The position numbers and the translations under genes were made by a program. A model generated the notes under the pieces. The model was not told the DNA's origin, made no database searches, and saw only the letters and a list, made by a program, of their open reading frames with translations. Positions 1-9,977 of a DNA stretch of 26,254 nt are shown here, in pieces. The DNA is from Haplosporangium gracile (Eukaryota > Mortierellomycota > Mortierellomycetes > Mortierellales > Mortierellaceae), in NCBI GenBank assembly GCA_015499985.1, contig JAAAUF010000597.1, positions 1 to 26,254 on the forward strand, in the 5' to 3' direction. Position 1 is the first letter of the stretch. Every line of letters starts with the position of its first letter.

Positions 1-114
1 AAACTAACCTCTATAGATAGAAACTATAGTTTACATTATCCCCCCTTTACGGATTGAGGGATAAAAAATTCTTGTATCTTGAATCTGGCTTTTTTATACT
101 TTTTTAGTCTTACT

Positions 115-1842
115 CTAGTAAGGCAAGGGCCCAGTCATCCGGTTCATAATCCAAATCATCCCCACCCAATAAACTACGATCGCCCCAACGGCTGCCTTGG
201 CAATCCAATCTGTATGTTCCTCCAACAACACATATCCACTCAACAACGATCCATGCACCGCACTCACAACCGTCGCCGATGCTATCCCCACCACCCGACC
301 CCAGTACAGGTACTGGATTTGGACCAGGTTGTCGTCTTCGCGGTCTAGCACAAATTCTGTGAGGATTAGGACGCCGAGGAAGAGGGTTATCAGGAGGAAG
401 ACGAGGAGAGTTTGAGCGAGGAGGTAGAGGAGCCAGTGGATGCCCATCAGGTTGTAGCCGAGGGTGCGGTTTCGGTCGTGGTGGGCGAAGATTGCGACGA
501 GGGGGTCAGTTGCCGGATTGTTGGTGGCTGCTGCAGAGGCAGAGGAGGCAATAATGGCGGCAATTGCGGGAGGGAAGTAAGGGGGTGGTTGTTGATCGTT
601 TGGTTGGCCTGGTACGCCTGCGCTCATCAATGTAATGGAGCTTGGGTCGAGTGCGGGCGTCACAAAGGGTCGTGGTAGTAACGACGGTGCTGTCTGAGAG
701 TCGATGGATGGATCCTCCTGTCCACCAACTTTGAGAGACGTCTGTCCTACAACAACTGATTCACGCTTGTCCTGCTGCGAAAGCTCCAACTCCTGTTCCT
801 GCGGCTGATGCTCTTTTGAGCCAGGCAGTGGGATCTTAAGTGCAGACTTGAGCGCATTCGGATATAAATGTATCGGTACCGGCGACTTGACTGCCACTCC
901 ATTGTTGGCCACAGGAAGAATCACATTCGGCTTCTCGTTGTTATCCTTTGTCTGGGACTGTTCCCGCTTACTCAACGCGACGCCACCTTCAGCAGTGTCC
1001 GTGCTCCTCCCCTCGCTGTCGCTAACCATCCTTAAGGCCTTTACATCCGCAGCTGCCTCTTTAGAAACTCCAGTCGAAGCAGCAATCCTCTCGCCTTTTG
1101 TCAAAACCTCCTCTAATGGATCCAAGTACGATGATGGCTCTAATCCGAGCTCTGAGTTAGAGAGGGACATGAGGAATGATGAGATGATCGATGACGAGAC
1201 CGGGAGTTTGTCTTCTTGGACCTCTCCTCCTCCATGTGTCAGACTCGAATCCACGTCCTCGAGTGACGTGTGCGCCGTTGGTAGTGGGGCCCGAGCCTTG
1301 TTGACTGTTGCTGTAAATGACGGTTGATCCTGTCCTGGGTCCTGTCCCTGCTGCTGTTGCGGTAGTGATACTCGCAAAGGCTCACCCGTCAGCGATTCCA
1401 AAACCAACCTTGCTGGTGGTGTTAATTGAGCCGTTGGCGACGCCGACACCGGCACTGGGACCATCGTCGAGGGAGGAATCGTACCCTCACGAAGCATGTG
1501 GTTATACGGGCTATTACTCCCATTTTCGAGCGCGTAGACCATCACCAAATGCGCTGCCATAAGCATACACAGGCCAGACCCAGCCACCATCACATACGTC
1601 CTTGCTCTCTGCACCGTCAAAGAGATACATTTAAACTTTTCCAGATACCGGTACGAGAAGCATAGTAAAGGGAATGTGAGAAGTGGAGGGATGAAGGCGA
1701 TGAGGATGATGGCGATGGGAAAAATGGAGTTGGAGACGAAGGGTGTAGAGGAGGAAAGGAAGACGGAGGTGAGAGCAAAGGGGATGTATCCTAGTGAGGC
1801 TATTGAGTGGAAGAAAGCGTGTAGGAGCGGTTTTCGCGCCAT
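115..1842 (-). CDS. six-helix integral membrane protein of unknown function, intronless
   Basis: This is a single open frame of 575 codons, from ATG at 1842 to the stop at 115. I do not recognise the family. Hydrophobic segments fall in two groups of three: about residues 12-30, 40-63 and 82-104 near the N-terminus, and 469-499, 516-540 and 546-565 near the C-terminus. Between them lies a polar, low-complexity stretch of about 360 residues rich in Ser, Pro, Gln and Thr, probably disordered. It starts just after TM3 with a possible N-glycosylation site (NGS). The fourth hydrophobic stretch is unusually long, about 30 residues. An acidic DREDD motif follows it, before TM5. The protein ends MTGPLPY. 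No catalytic motif is visible. The 3+3 helix layout could be a small transporter or scaffold, but that is only a guess. The methyltransferase gene lies upstream on the same strand, 525 bp away. Confidence 0.8.
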   Translation of the reverse strand: MARKPLLHAFFHSIASLGYIPFALTSVFLSSSTPFVSNSIFPIAIILIAFIPPLLTFPLLCFSYRYLEKFKCISLTVQRARTYVMVAGSGLCMLMAAHLVMVYALENGSNSPYNHMLREGTIPPSTMVPVPVSASPTAQLTPPARLVLESLTGEPLRVSLPQQQQGQDPGQDQPSFTATVNKARAPLPTAHTSLEDVDSSLTHGGGEVQEDKLPVSSSIISSFLMSLSNSELGLEPSSYLDPLEEVLTKGERIAASTGVSKEAAADVKALRMVSDSEGRSTDTAEGGVALSKREQSQTKDNNEKPNVILPVANNGVAVKSPVPIHLYPNALKSALKIPLPGSKEHQPQEQELELSQQDKRESVVVGQTSLKVGGQEDPSIDSQTAPSLLPRPFVTPALDPSSITLMSAGVPGQPNDQQPPPYFPPAIAAIIASSASAAATNNPATDPLVAIFAHHDRNRTLGYNLMGIHWLLYLLAQTLLVFLLITLFLGVLILTEFVLDREDDNLVQIQYLYWGRVVGIASATVVSAVHGSLLSGYVLLEEHTDWIAKAAVGAIVVYWVGMIWIMNRMTGPLPY

Positions 1843-2367
1843 TTTTGTTTTTTTTTTGGTGTTTCGTACGAGTTTGGGAAGTGTGAGAAAATAAGTAAAA
1901 GTGTCTGTGTGCTGTTTATAATCTTATTTAATAAGTGGATGGAGGAAAAAAGTTGAGAGATAGGTTATAGATGATGAATACGGTAGAGGAAATTAAGAAG
2001 AAAGAGAAGAGAAGAAAGGGGAGACTAGAAGAACAAAAAAGCCAGGTAGGTAGAAATGGAGATTCTATCTTGTTCGAGGCGATGCAAAGGGGGGCATGCC
2101 TGACCAGAGGAAAAGGGGAAGACGAGAAATGCAATACACACCGTCGACCACAGACACAGTGCAACACGAATTCATATGCCACAGCGCACACAAGAAAAAA
2201 GGCACAACATTCTTATTCCAACCAAAGGACAAAAAGAACAATAGCATGCCATTTGTTGTTGGAAGAAAAGCAAATAAAGGAGCTAGTCCATGCAAAAGGA
2301 AAGGTCCTCGCCGCTATGCAATGTTTTTTAATTTTTTTTCTTTTCCCTGCTTCTTTTCCCCTCCTTT
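1843..2367. other. intergenic spacer between two minus-strand genes
   Basis: This stretch should hold the promoter of the membrane-protein gene and the 3' UTR of the methyltransferase gene. It is A/G-rich on the plus strand (for example 1980-2040), so the transcribed minus strand is CT-rich, as upstream of the other genes. A minus-strand ATTAAA at 2327-2332, 36 bp after the methyltransferase stop, is a possible poly(A) signal. Short open frames exist on both strands, but none looks like a protein. Confidence 0.6.
1915..1920 (-). promoter_or_regulatory. possible TATA box of the membrane-protein gene
   Basis: The minus strand reads TATAAA here, 73 bp upstream of the ATG at 1842. The sequence match and position fit a TATA element, but there is no transcript evidence. 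Confidence 0.3.
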
Positions 2368-4203
2368 TCATCCCCGCGTCAACCGATAGACCTTGACTCC
2401 GAGCTCGTGAGTCGTCTCTTCGACGTTGAAGCGACAACGTATCTTTTCAAAAAACTCGCGTTCCTTTCCCTGGCTCAGCTGCCGGCGCTTATAGCCCAGG
2501 TAGATCTCCGTACGTCTGGGGGAACACAAATCCTCAAGCGTGCTCAGCAACGACTCAAAGGCCAAAACGTCATAGATGACGTCTGAAGCAATGACCATGT
2601 CCAAGTCCGCCAGTTCCTTGGCATCCGACGAGGGCCCTCCCCACTTTAGTACCTGCGAACTAATGGCCACCTGCGGAGCGACGCTGCTGTTGTTGTTGAT
2701 GTTGTCCCGGATCAAATCCATAGCATCGTGCAGATCTGTCATCACGACGCTTGTCCGCTGCGTTGAAATGATGCTCTTGCTGCTCCGCAACTCAGCCTCC
2801 GCCAGCCCTGCCAAATAGAGTCCAATGAGTCCTGTACCAGCGCTCAAATCCAAGATGCGTTTTCCAGCAAGCAAAGGTTTCGAGCGCTCATGGATCCCAT
2901 CAACCATCCTGTTCTTGAAGATATCCAGCATGACGAACGCAGAATCCCAGGCTCGTCCCTGAGGCATATGATTGTGCCATTCCGTCAGCAGCAGTGTGCG
3001 AGGAGAATCGACGGTCAAGTGCAGCGACGGAATGTCAAAAGGCCGGATGACCTTGATCGAGTTTTGGTTAGAAGATGGTGGTTGTGAGCGCGGTTTTGAT
3101 CGCTGTTGCAGCCAAGTCCTGTGCTTAGGGACCATGCTAGGGAAAACATATGGGCCGAGCGCAAGGGGAACGATGCCTTGGCGCGGAGAGCCAATGCGGA
3201 TCCAAAACACGTCCCGGCTGTTTGTAGCCGTCGTCGCCGTTGTAGCCGTCGTTCGGGCAGTTCGTCGTCCAAGAGTAGTGCCACTACCATTCTTGAAGGT
3301 CACTCGAAACTCTAATCCTCCCGTGCCGGATTCGTAGATTGCAGGTCCTGCTGAGTGGCTGGTCAAGGCATGCCAGCTGGTCGATTGAAGTCCGCGGCTC
3401 TCGATCTGCAAGAGGTTGGACATTCCGATGCATGAGATCGCACCGTCAATCCCGTGGTTGTTGTCATTACCATCACCATCATCATCGCTGATATCAAGTC
3501 CTTGGAGGATGTTGCATTCCAGAGGCAAGATAGATTCGCTTGTTTCCAGTTGGAGACTGGTCGCCAGATCATTCGTGTCAGGTAACGCGATAAACTCGTT
3601 GACGATCTTGAGATTGATGCTTGTCCACTCGCCAAGGACAATATTGTCTGTATAAGGGGGGTTCGGGCAAAGTCGATAGAGGATTGTGCCAAAGTGTCGC
3701 TCTGGTGAGAGCGTGCGAGGTGAGCTCGATGGTGACGATATAGGCGAATCGGACGCGGAAGACGAGGTTGAAGTCACGGAGAGCGAGGGAGAAGGAGAGT
3801 TGTTATCGTTGTGGTTGCTGTAGGAGAGAAAATGTGGGAGATCCTGATGAGCGATGGGTGGTGGGTGCGCTGATATCATGGCGATTTTGAGTTCTGAGTC
3901 GTTGTAGTGGTGGGTTGCGTGGTTAAAGTCTTGCGAGGGTGTGGTTGAAGAAGGAATAGTGGCGTCGTCGTGTGTAGTATGATCGCGTTCCTCTCGCGTG
4001 TCGACACACGTCGTGCTTTTTGCGTGGGCTCCTCCTCCAAAGACTGACTGTTTTTCGCTGCTTTTGCTGTTGTCGACTGGACGTGTGATTGGTACGTCTG
4101 TTAAAAAGATTACCTCCTGTAGTTGCTGTCTGTCGTTGTTGATGATAATGTTGGTTGTTGTAGTTGAGATCTGATGGAGTCGTCGCTTTTGTGAACTGGG
4201 CAT
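2368..4203 (-). CDS. METTL21/EFM-type protein methyltransferase (Methyltransf_16) with long N-terminal region
   Basis: This is an intronless frame of 611 residues. The C-terminal ~215 residues are a seven-beta-strand SAM-dependent methyltransferase of the Methyltransf_16 class. Visible motifs are a tG-x-xWDsa-like segment (GRAWDSAFVMLDIF), motif I ILDLSAGTG at about 450-458, the acidic strand end VVMTDLHDA at about 487-495, and the family's DxxY motif as DVIYD at 541-545. A C-terminal YLGYKRR strand follows. Known members methylate lysines of translation factors and chaperones; the substrate here cannot be told. The N-terminal half is unusual for the family, whose members are mostly 200-400 residues. 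Residues 1 to about 170 are Ser/Thr/His/Asn-rich and probably disordered. About 175-360 look beta-rich and may form a separate domain. The first ATG of the frame, at 4203, was chosen as start. Confidence 0.85.
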   Translation of the reverse strand: MPSSQKRRLHQISTTTTNIIINNDRQQLQEVIFLTDVPITRPVDNSKSSEKQSVFGGGAHAKSTTCVDTREERDHTTHDDATIPSSTTPSQDFNHATHHYNDSELKIAMISAHPPPIAHQDLPHFLSYSNHNDNNSPSPSLSVTSTSSSASDSPISSPSSSPRTLSPERHFGTILYRLCPNPPYTDNIVLGEWTSINLKIVNEFIALPDTNDLATSLQLETSESILPLECNILQGLDISDDDGDGNDNNHGIDGAISCIGMSNLLQIESRGLQSTSWHALTSHSAGPAIYESGTGGLEFRVTFKNGSGTTLGRRTARTTATTATTATNSRDVFWIRIGSPRQGIVPLALGPYVFPSMVPKHRTWLQQRSKPRSQPPSSNQNSIKVIRPFDIPSLHLTVDSPRTLLLTEWHNHMPQGRAWDSAFVMLDIFKNRMVDGIHERSKPLLAGKRILDLSAGTGLIGLYLAGLAEAELRSSKSIISTQRTSVVMTDLHDAMDLIRDNINNNSSVAPQVAISSQVLKWGGPSSDAKELADLDMVIASDVIYDVLAFESLLSTLEDLCSPRRTEIYLGYKRRQLSQGKEREFFEKIRCRFNVEETTHELGVKVYRLTRG

Positions 4204-4560
4204 GAGACCAGCAGCAGGTCCTATTGTCTTGTGGTTGTTTCGTCGACTGATGAAAGGAATGCGATTAGGTTGGTGCTGGGGTGTACGAAGAGGAAGGAGT
4301 AAAAAGGGAGGAGTATTCGTCTTTCGTTTTATGGAATGGAAGAAAAGACAGGGAATGGATGGGGAACAAAAAAAAGAAGGAAGACGACAGAGGAGGAAAT
4401 GGGATGATCAGGTGAAAGGAGAGGTGTGGCTAAAAGAAGAAAAAGGGTGGTGCGTGTGTGTTGTTTGTGTAAGGACGAATGTGTGAATGTGGCAGATATG
4501 CGGATGTGCGAGGTATGTGTACAGTATGTTTGCGTGTAGGTGAGGTGAATGTGGATGAGA
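4204..4560 (-). promoter_or_regulatory. CT-rich leader/promoter of the methyltransferase gene
   Basis: The minus strand is strongly pyrimidine-biased upstream of the ATG at 4203, mainly about 4330-4445. The same kind of block precedes the F-box, DUF155, receptor and POLD4 genes in this window. CT-rich leaders are a known trait of fungal promoters. The exact transcription start is not visible. Confidence 0.4.
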
Positions 4561-4574
4561 GACGAAAAGGGACA

Positions 4575-4619
<45 letters not shown>
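4575..4619. repeat. (CAGA)n tetranucleotide microsatellite
   Basis: About eleven perfect copies of a CAGA/ACAG unit (45 bp) lie 370 bp upstream of the methyltransferase start. Minus-strand frames across it read as repeated Leu-Ser-Val-Cys, which is a repeat artefact and not a protein. Confidence 0.97.
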
Positions 4620-5381
4620 AAGACGAAAGGAAAGGAGGCACAATGGGACATACTCGCATGCACCCATTGAGGGGGTGGACCGGTTTTGATGTTATTTTTT
4701 ATACTCGTAAAATTTAGCTCGCAAACAAGCTTATTGTTTCCAAGTACGCGTTGATACATTCTATCCACTTCACACTTCATTACTTCCAAATAAAACAGGC
4801 CCCTGTACGGAAACAAAAGAATACGAAGTCAAAAAAAACAAGACGAGGAAGGAACGTTTCGTTCTCCTTTTACTTAAAAGACATGCAAAGAAAACACAAA
4901 GAGCTAATCCAATGAGATCAAGTCTGGGCATAGGACCAAGGACTAGCGCTTGCACAAATGTTACACCATTTGACCACTGGCCACTATGACAGGCTGGAGC
5001 GATAGTCGGCGCCAAGAGAAGGGATGGATGGTGCCACTGGATACCACTGGACTGGACTGAGTGACTTGATCTCAATAAGAAAAAAACTGGGGTTCAAAAA
5101 TGAAAAAAAAGAAGAGGGCTGTATAAGTTGGTCGACTAATTAATACAGAAACGTATCTCATTGTGTTCTCTCTCTTCTCCACAAACAAGAGTTGAGTCGA
5201 TACCCCTTTGAGGCCAATGTTGCTACAATGAATGCGTTCCGTCGCCATTCCTTGTTTCCGTGTGCGAGCCCTACGATACTCCTTTTTTTTCTCCTTTCCT
5301 AGACTGTACATGGGTCGCTCTTGGCAACTATAAACGTGCTCGATCTACAGTAGCAGTGTTAGCAGCAGGAGTATCAAAGGG

Positions 5382-5787
5382 ATGAAAACCTTCTTAAGAG
5401 GCGCTATCGGGAAACTCCGAGAAGAGAAAGTCTTCAAATGGGAAGAGTCCCGTAGGTTGTGCCGAGAGCAGGTAAATGTTTCGAATTTGTTTGTTCAACC
5501 TGGCTTCCAAAAAGAAACAGATTGTTGCCCGATCACACTGCCAAAAACAACTCCACACATCCAGAAAAGAAACTGCGAAAGAAAATGAAGAAAGAAAGAA
5601 CACAAAGAGGCGTCTCTTTAATGAAATATTATGGCAGCAAATGCCAGAGCTTGTCGTTAAAAATAATAAAGAATTACTGTGCCAGATAGCTCTTTTGTTT
5701 GAAAAATGGTGCCTAAATGAGCATGGACTTGATTGTACAGTATCAACATCAGTCTCCTCACGCCGCCCAGCTGAGATCAAGCAGAAG
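5382..5787 (+). CDS. weak candidate: two-exon fragment of unknown function
   Basis: A possible exon runs 5382-5471, from ATG to CAG before GTAAAT, and a second 5521-5787 from an ACAG acceptor. The phases agree (0/0), with a 49-bp intron. The product would be a charged, helical, Lys/Glu-rich peptide with internal motifs such as LFNEILWQQMPEL and LLFEKWCLNEHGLDC. After 5787 the frame meets a stop at once, unless another splice follows. A further protein-like stretch (LDYYQFDAACRRKK) lies in a different phase near 5848-5890. I do not recognise any of this. It may be the remnant of a gene or transposon, or chance. Confidence 0.2.
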
Positions 5788-6851
5788 GTAGGCTGATCAA
5801 ATCATTCTCGACAGTTGGTGGCGAAGACATGATGGCAGCGGTTCCTCTTTGGACTATTATCAGTTTGATGCCGCTTGCCGCAGGAAGAAGGAGTCAGGGA
5901 TGCCGGCTACAAAGGCACTCTCGGAGACAAAGAATTAGTAATCCACACCAGCGCACCTTGAGATATGAACGAGCGATGTATCACCTACGCACAAAGCGAC
6001 AAACACACCATGAGAGGTGCGCTCTTTGAACTCCCATCCATCACCGTCTCTGACTCGCAAAAAGACAGTACCTAAAAGCGTAGAGGAGTGGGGGTTAAAA
6101 AAGTTCTAAAAACCGTTCCTGTAGCCCGATGAACCAGTCGAGAGTAACTACAGCCAAGTATTTGATAAACGGAGTTTTTTTTCTTTGTTGTCTGGGGGAA
6201 GACAAAGAGTGATGGTTGAAAATGTCAACAAGAAACAACAAAGCGCAGTTGTTCGGAGAGCAAAGTACGGAATGGCTGAAGGAGAAGAAAATGAGAATGA
6301 ACTGAGATCTGGATGAACAATATCAAGATCGTAAAAAAGGACCTGGGGGTACAGATCTGACAGTTGTGAAATGCAAGGGAAGGATGCTATGACTATGAGG
6401 TCATTTTGGTCCGATTGCTCTCTTTTTGCATTGCATGCGGGCTGCTAATCCGCAAACACAGACCACTCTGCCGGCCCCGATGTCGACAGAGATCGAAGAG
6501 TAGATTACCTCCAATTCGAAATCTAACGAACAAATGAACAAACAACACACTAGCTAACCGCGACAGGGGAGTGAAATGGTCTAGACGAGGACGAGGAGGG
6601 GATAGCCAAACCGGATGTTTCGTGCTATTGGCCATTCTTATGCCACTTCCTCTCAAATTCAAGTATAAATTTTTCTCTTGTGTTGCTAGTTTGGCAATGC
6701 ACAAAAGTTGAAACGCGTCTCATGTTAATAGCATAACCAGAGGGAAATCTCGAGAGTGAGAGAATGAGAAAAGACGAGTGTGTGTATGTGTGTAATAAAC
6801 TCGATCTGAAAAAAGTATGAGATCTGGATTTTCCATTTCTTTGTTCCCCTA

Positions 6852-6879
6852 CCCCCCCCCCCCCCCCCCCTTTTTTTTT
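6852..6879. repeat. homopolymer block C19 followed by T9
   Basis: Nineteen C residues are followed directly by nine T residues on the plus strand, so the minus strand carries A9G19. The G-run could form a G-quadruplex. Its length is likely to vary and is also prone to sequencing error. Confidence 0.9.
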
Positions 6880-6927
6880 GCTCCATTACCGTTGGAGGAA
6901 GGTCAGCTTTCGTTACCATTGACACAG

Positions 6928-6977
6928 TTTTTTTTTCTTTTCTTTTCTTTTCTTTTTCTTTTTCTTTTTCTTTTTCT
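6928..6977. repeat. homopyrimidine (T4-5C)n tract
   Basis: This is a pure T/C tract of about 50 bp built from TTTTC and TTTTTC units, with partial mirror symmetry. Such tracts can adopt triplex DNA. It sits just downstream of the C19T9 block. The pair resembles the CT-rich leaders of real genes here, but no gene start is evident after it. Confidence 0.85.
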
Positions 6978-8859
6978 GCGTTTTTTGCATGATTGTAAGT
7001 TTAAGCCAACCAAGAGTTGCAAGTACTTCATTTCTGTCCTGACAAAAACGAATACCTTTGCAGCCCTCTTTTTAATAGGGAGGGGGACAGTTCAGTACCA
7101 GAAAGGAGAAATGGAAGTAAAGAAAGAGCGCATTGAATGTTGTCCCTCTAGCCCGACCGTTCAAATGCACTGACGAGCACGCCTTTTCCTTTTTTTCAGT
7201 GGAGTGAGATCTCCCTACTACCTTTTTCGAAAAACGGAGTAAGGGGGCAGCATGCTAAATAGCACAAATGTTCATGTTTCTGGACGGACTTTTTAACAAC
7301 GAGAAGTCATTCTTATTTTCTAATCAAAACTAACCAAGGAGGAGGAAAAGTTAAAAAAGACATTCATTGCCCTTTCAATTGATAGAATGGGAAGGGGGTT
7401 AAGTCTGCCGTTGGCAGAAGGTTAACAATAAGGAAGGAACGCAAGAAGATGGCTGTTTGCACTAAAGAAAGAAGCCCACTTTGTTTTTGGTGGCCTGAAT
7501 GTAAGACGCACCCAAGTTTCGGAATGACATTAAGGAGCTTAATCAATGTCCTTCTCCTCACTCCTGGTTTTAACCTCGTTCTTTTTTTTTTGAGCCCCCA
7601 GAACAAGAGTGAATGAATTGTGTCCGCCCAACCTCTTAACAAGCAAAAAAAATCCCCATTTTGCACCGGTACGCAGTCAGTCAGTCAAGTTGAGGCAAGG
7701 ACGGAAGATTTATCCGACCGAAAATACAAGAGTGCCAACAAGAAGATTCAATTGGTACCGTCGTGCTGGCTTATTCTATTCTCGGGTTGATGATGATAAC
7801 ATTGCGATTCTCAAACATATTCCCATTGCAAGACTGCCTTGCGATTAGCTGGTTTGTTAATCAGCGGTGGGTTAAGAAAGCAAAACACAAACATGGTGGC
7901 CCATTTGCTAGGGTTCACATTGAGATTATTAATTTTCTTTCTCTCTTTTTTTATCGTTTAATGAGATTACCCTTTTGTTCTTTCATGAATTAAGCAGCAG
8001 CAGCTGCTGCAGGGCTTATTATCCTGTTTACTTGTTCATTCGGTCGTTCATCGGACTATCGTTCACCAATGATATGAACATGGGAATATACCCACGTTTT
8101 GTCAGACCCGTGCAAAGCAACAAGAACGATGAGGAGAACACAAAAAGGAAGAAAGAAAATAAAGTAAATCTGCAACAGGATCCATACAAAGAGGTTTAAT
8201 TCGCTTCTAGGATACATGGCATAAAGGCAAGACAGATTTTTTATTGGTCTTCTTTATGTGTGACAAGGGTACGGGAGGTGCCTGTTTGCTTGTTTGTTTC
8301 TTCTTCCAAGGCAGGGGATCGACAGTTCATCAAGGAGGCTATGTAGCTCTTTATTTTTTGTTAGTCGTTTTTGACTTTCTACCTCTTGCACACTAGTGCT
8401 ACATTAGTAATAGTCTATCGGAGTCCAGAGAAAAAACAAGGTGAAAGTAAGGTGCAAGGGCGACAGGACAGGAGTGCTTGTATTTCAGCGACAATGAGGA
8501 CCAGATTTGCGAGAACAACGGTTAAAAGAAACGGTAGATACGACGAAGAGGTACTTAGGCAATTGGACACGGTTTCGCGTCATATTGCAAGCAAATTTAG
8601 GTGGTTATCATCTACGGGCAAAATAAAAGTGTTTAGGTAATGACGGAGAGAGATAAAAAAAAAAGAGAGAGCTATGATGGCACAACATTCCAGTTCTGTC
8701 AAAAGGCAAAAATATGGTGCTCATTCGCAGTCCATGCGGTACTCAGAGGTCATTGGCCTGCAGGCAGCAGAAATGTGCGAGACAGGGTCGTGAGTAAGTG
8801 AGTGACTGAGCGAGCAAGCGAGAGGATGAGTCTAGCCTCGATACATACGCACACATGAT

Positions 8860-9140
8860 GGAAGGAGATGCGAGAGTAAAGAAGGGAGAGAGAGAGAGGG
8901 AAGGAGAGTGGTGAATGTTTGAGGGATTCAAGTAGCAAAAACGAGGCAGAGCAGAGTAAGTGGTAACTGTTGAGGTTCGAGAATAGGATGAGCGAGCAAG
9001 TGCTCATGGAACAGAGCCAGCCAAGAGAAAAGGGGGCTGTTGAAAGTAGAAAGACAGACAAACAACGAGGACGAGCTCAATTGAATCTCGCTATTCACTT
9101 TTGTTCAGCAGAGCGAGAGAGAGCGAGAGAGAAAAAGTGA
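8860..9140. repeat. GA-rich low-complexity blocks
   Basis: Two GA-rich stretches, near 8880-8912 and 9108-9138, contain GAGAGA/GCGAGAGA runs. On the minus strand they are CT-rich, like the leaders upstream of real genes, but no minus-strand frame of note lies downstream (below about 8740). They may be simple low-complexity DNA. Confidence 0.6.
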
Positions 9141-9409
9141 GTCCGTTCGCTCATTTGTACGAACGAGGTGGAATGGCTGCTGCTTGTTATTTTGCCAGTG
9201 TGTTTCTGAGCAGGAGGAACATGGGGCGTGGTGGTGGTGCACCCACTCACCCCGCTCTATATACTACTGTACTAGAGGATGAACAGACACCACCGTCTTC
9301 CACCCGAGCCTTCTTTTTTTTTTTCAACAGCTCGACACGTACGATACCATGCGATACAAACAATCCAAGACAGTCGATCGCCTGTTTGTTGAACCTTGAC
9401 TGCTCTCTT

Positions 9410-9480
9410 GGCTGACTGAACTGTAAACTGACTGGCTAGTGGGACTGACTGATTGACTGACTTACTTTTTGACTGACTTG
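9410..9480. repeat. degenerate (GACT)n repeat region
   Basis: Several copies of GACTGACT/TGACTGAC, with interruptions, lie about 500 bp upstream of the F-box gene. No function is apparent. Confidence 0.6.
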
Positions 9481-9645
9481 TAATGAAAAAAAAGGAATTA
9501 AACAAGAGCAAGGTTTAACTGAAAACTCCTTTTTTTCTTTTCTTCGCTGTTGTATATGAAACACGCGCTCATCATCTTCTCTCTCTTCCTTGTCGACCGG
9601 TTTTTGTTTGTTGGTTTGTTTGTTAAGCAGGGCATTCTTGCTGGT

Positions 9646-9977
9646 TATAAAAAGGACGACCATTCCCCTCTTTTTCGCTTTTACCTCCTTGACTTTCCCC
9701 TTCTCTTTTGCTACGCTACTTCCTCTTCCCTCTACCTTCTCTCTACCTCAACTTTGTGCCTTTTCCCATTTCCCTCTCACGCTCTATATTAGCCCTCCTT
9801 TCCCTCACTATCTGCATGATCTCTTCTTGTTTGTGCATGTCTCTTTCCCGCCCCTGCTCTCACTCTTTCTGTTCACTCCAGTAAACAAACAAAGACAAAC
9901 TGTTTTGTGCCCTCCCACCCCCACCCTCACTCTCATATCCTTCCTACCTACCTACACACACCAACATACCAGCAACA
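9646..9977 (+). promoter_or_regulatory. TATA-like box and CT-rich leader of the F-box gene
   Basis: TATAAAA at 9646-9652 is followed by about 300 bp that is overwhelmingly C and T, up to the ATG at 9978. A TATA element plus pyrimidine-rich leader is a common fungal core-promoter layout. The start-codon context is AGCAACAATG, with A at -3. The transcription start site is not known. Confidence 0.5.

Larger units (their letters stand above)
4620..9645. other. long spacer without a confident gene
   Basis: I find no convincing protein family and no tRNA or rRNA in these 5 kb. Short frames that look slightly protein-like occur at 5382-5787, 7609-7848 and 8494-8640 (plus strand), but none has recognisable domains. 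The region also holds a poly-C/poly-T block, a long homopyrimidine tract, a palindromic GCAGCAGCTGCTGC near 7997-8010, GA-rich blocks near 8860-9140 and a run of GACTGACT-like repeats near 9410-9480. It could be regulatory DNA, decayed genes or noncoding transcripts. Confidence 0.5.

Noticed and set aside
4329..4816. Overlapping minus-strand frames with repeated Leu-Ser-Val-Cys
   Set aside because: They are translations of the CAGA microsatellite and CT-rich promoter DNA.
6425..6490. tRNA-like sequence on the minus strand (A-box-like GGCAGAGTGG and a stem-loop TGCGG...CCGCA)
   Set aside because: There is no B box (GGTTCRANYCC) downstream, the anticodon loop would have nine bases, and no acceptor stem pairs.
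7364..8640. Short frames of 75-100 codons on both strands
   Set aside because: They have no recognisable domains, several lack an ATG start, and no consistent splice chain could be built.
9101..9415. 104-codon frame upstream of the F-box gene
   Set aside because: It reads through GA-rich and low-complexity DNA including a poly-Phe run, with no conserved pattern.
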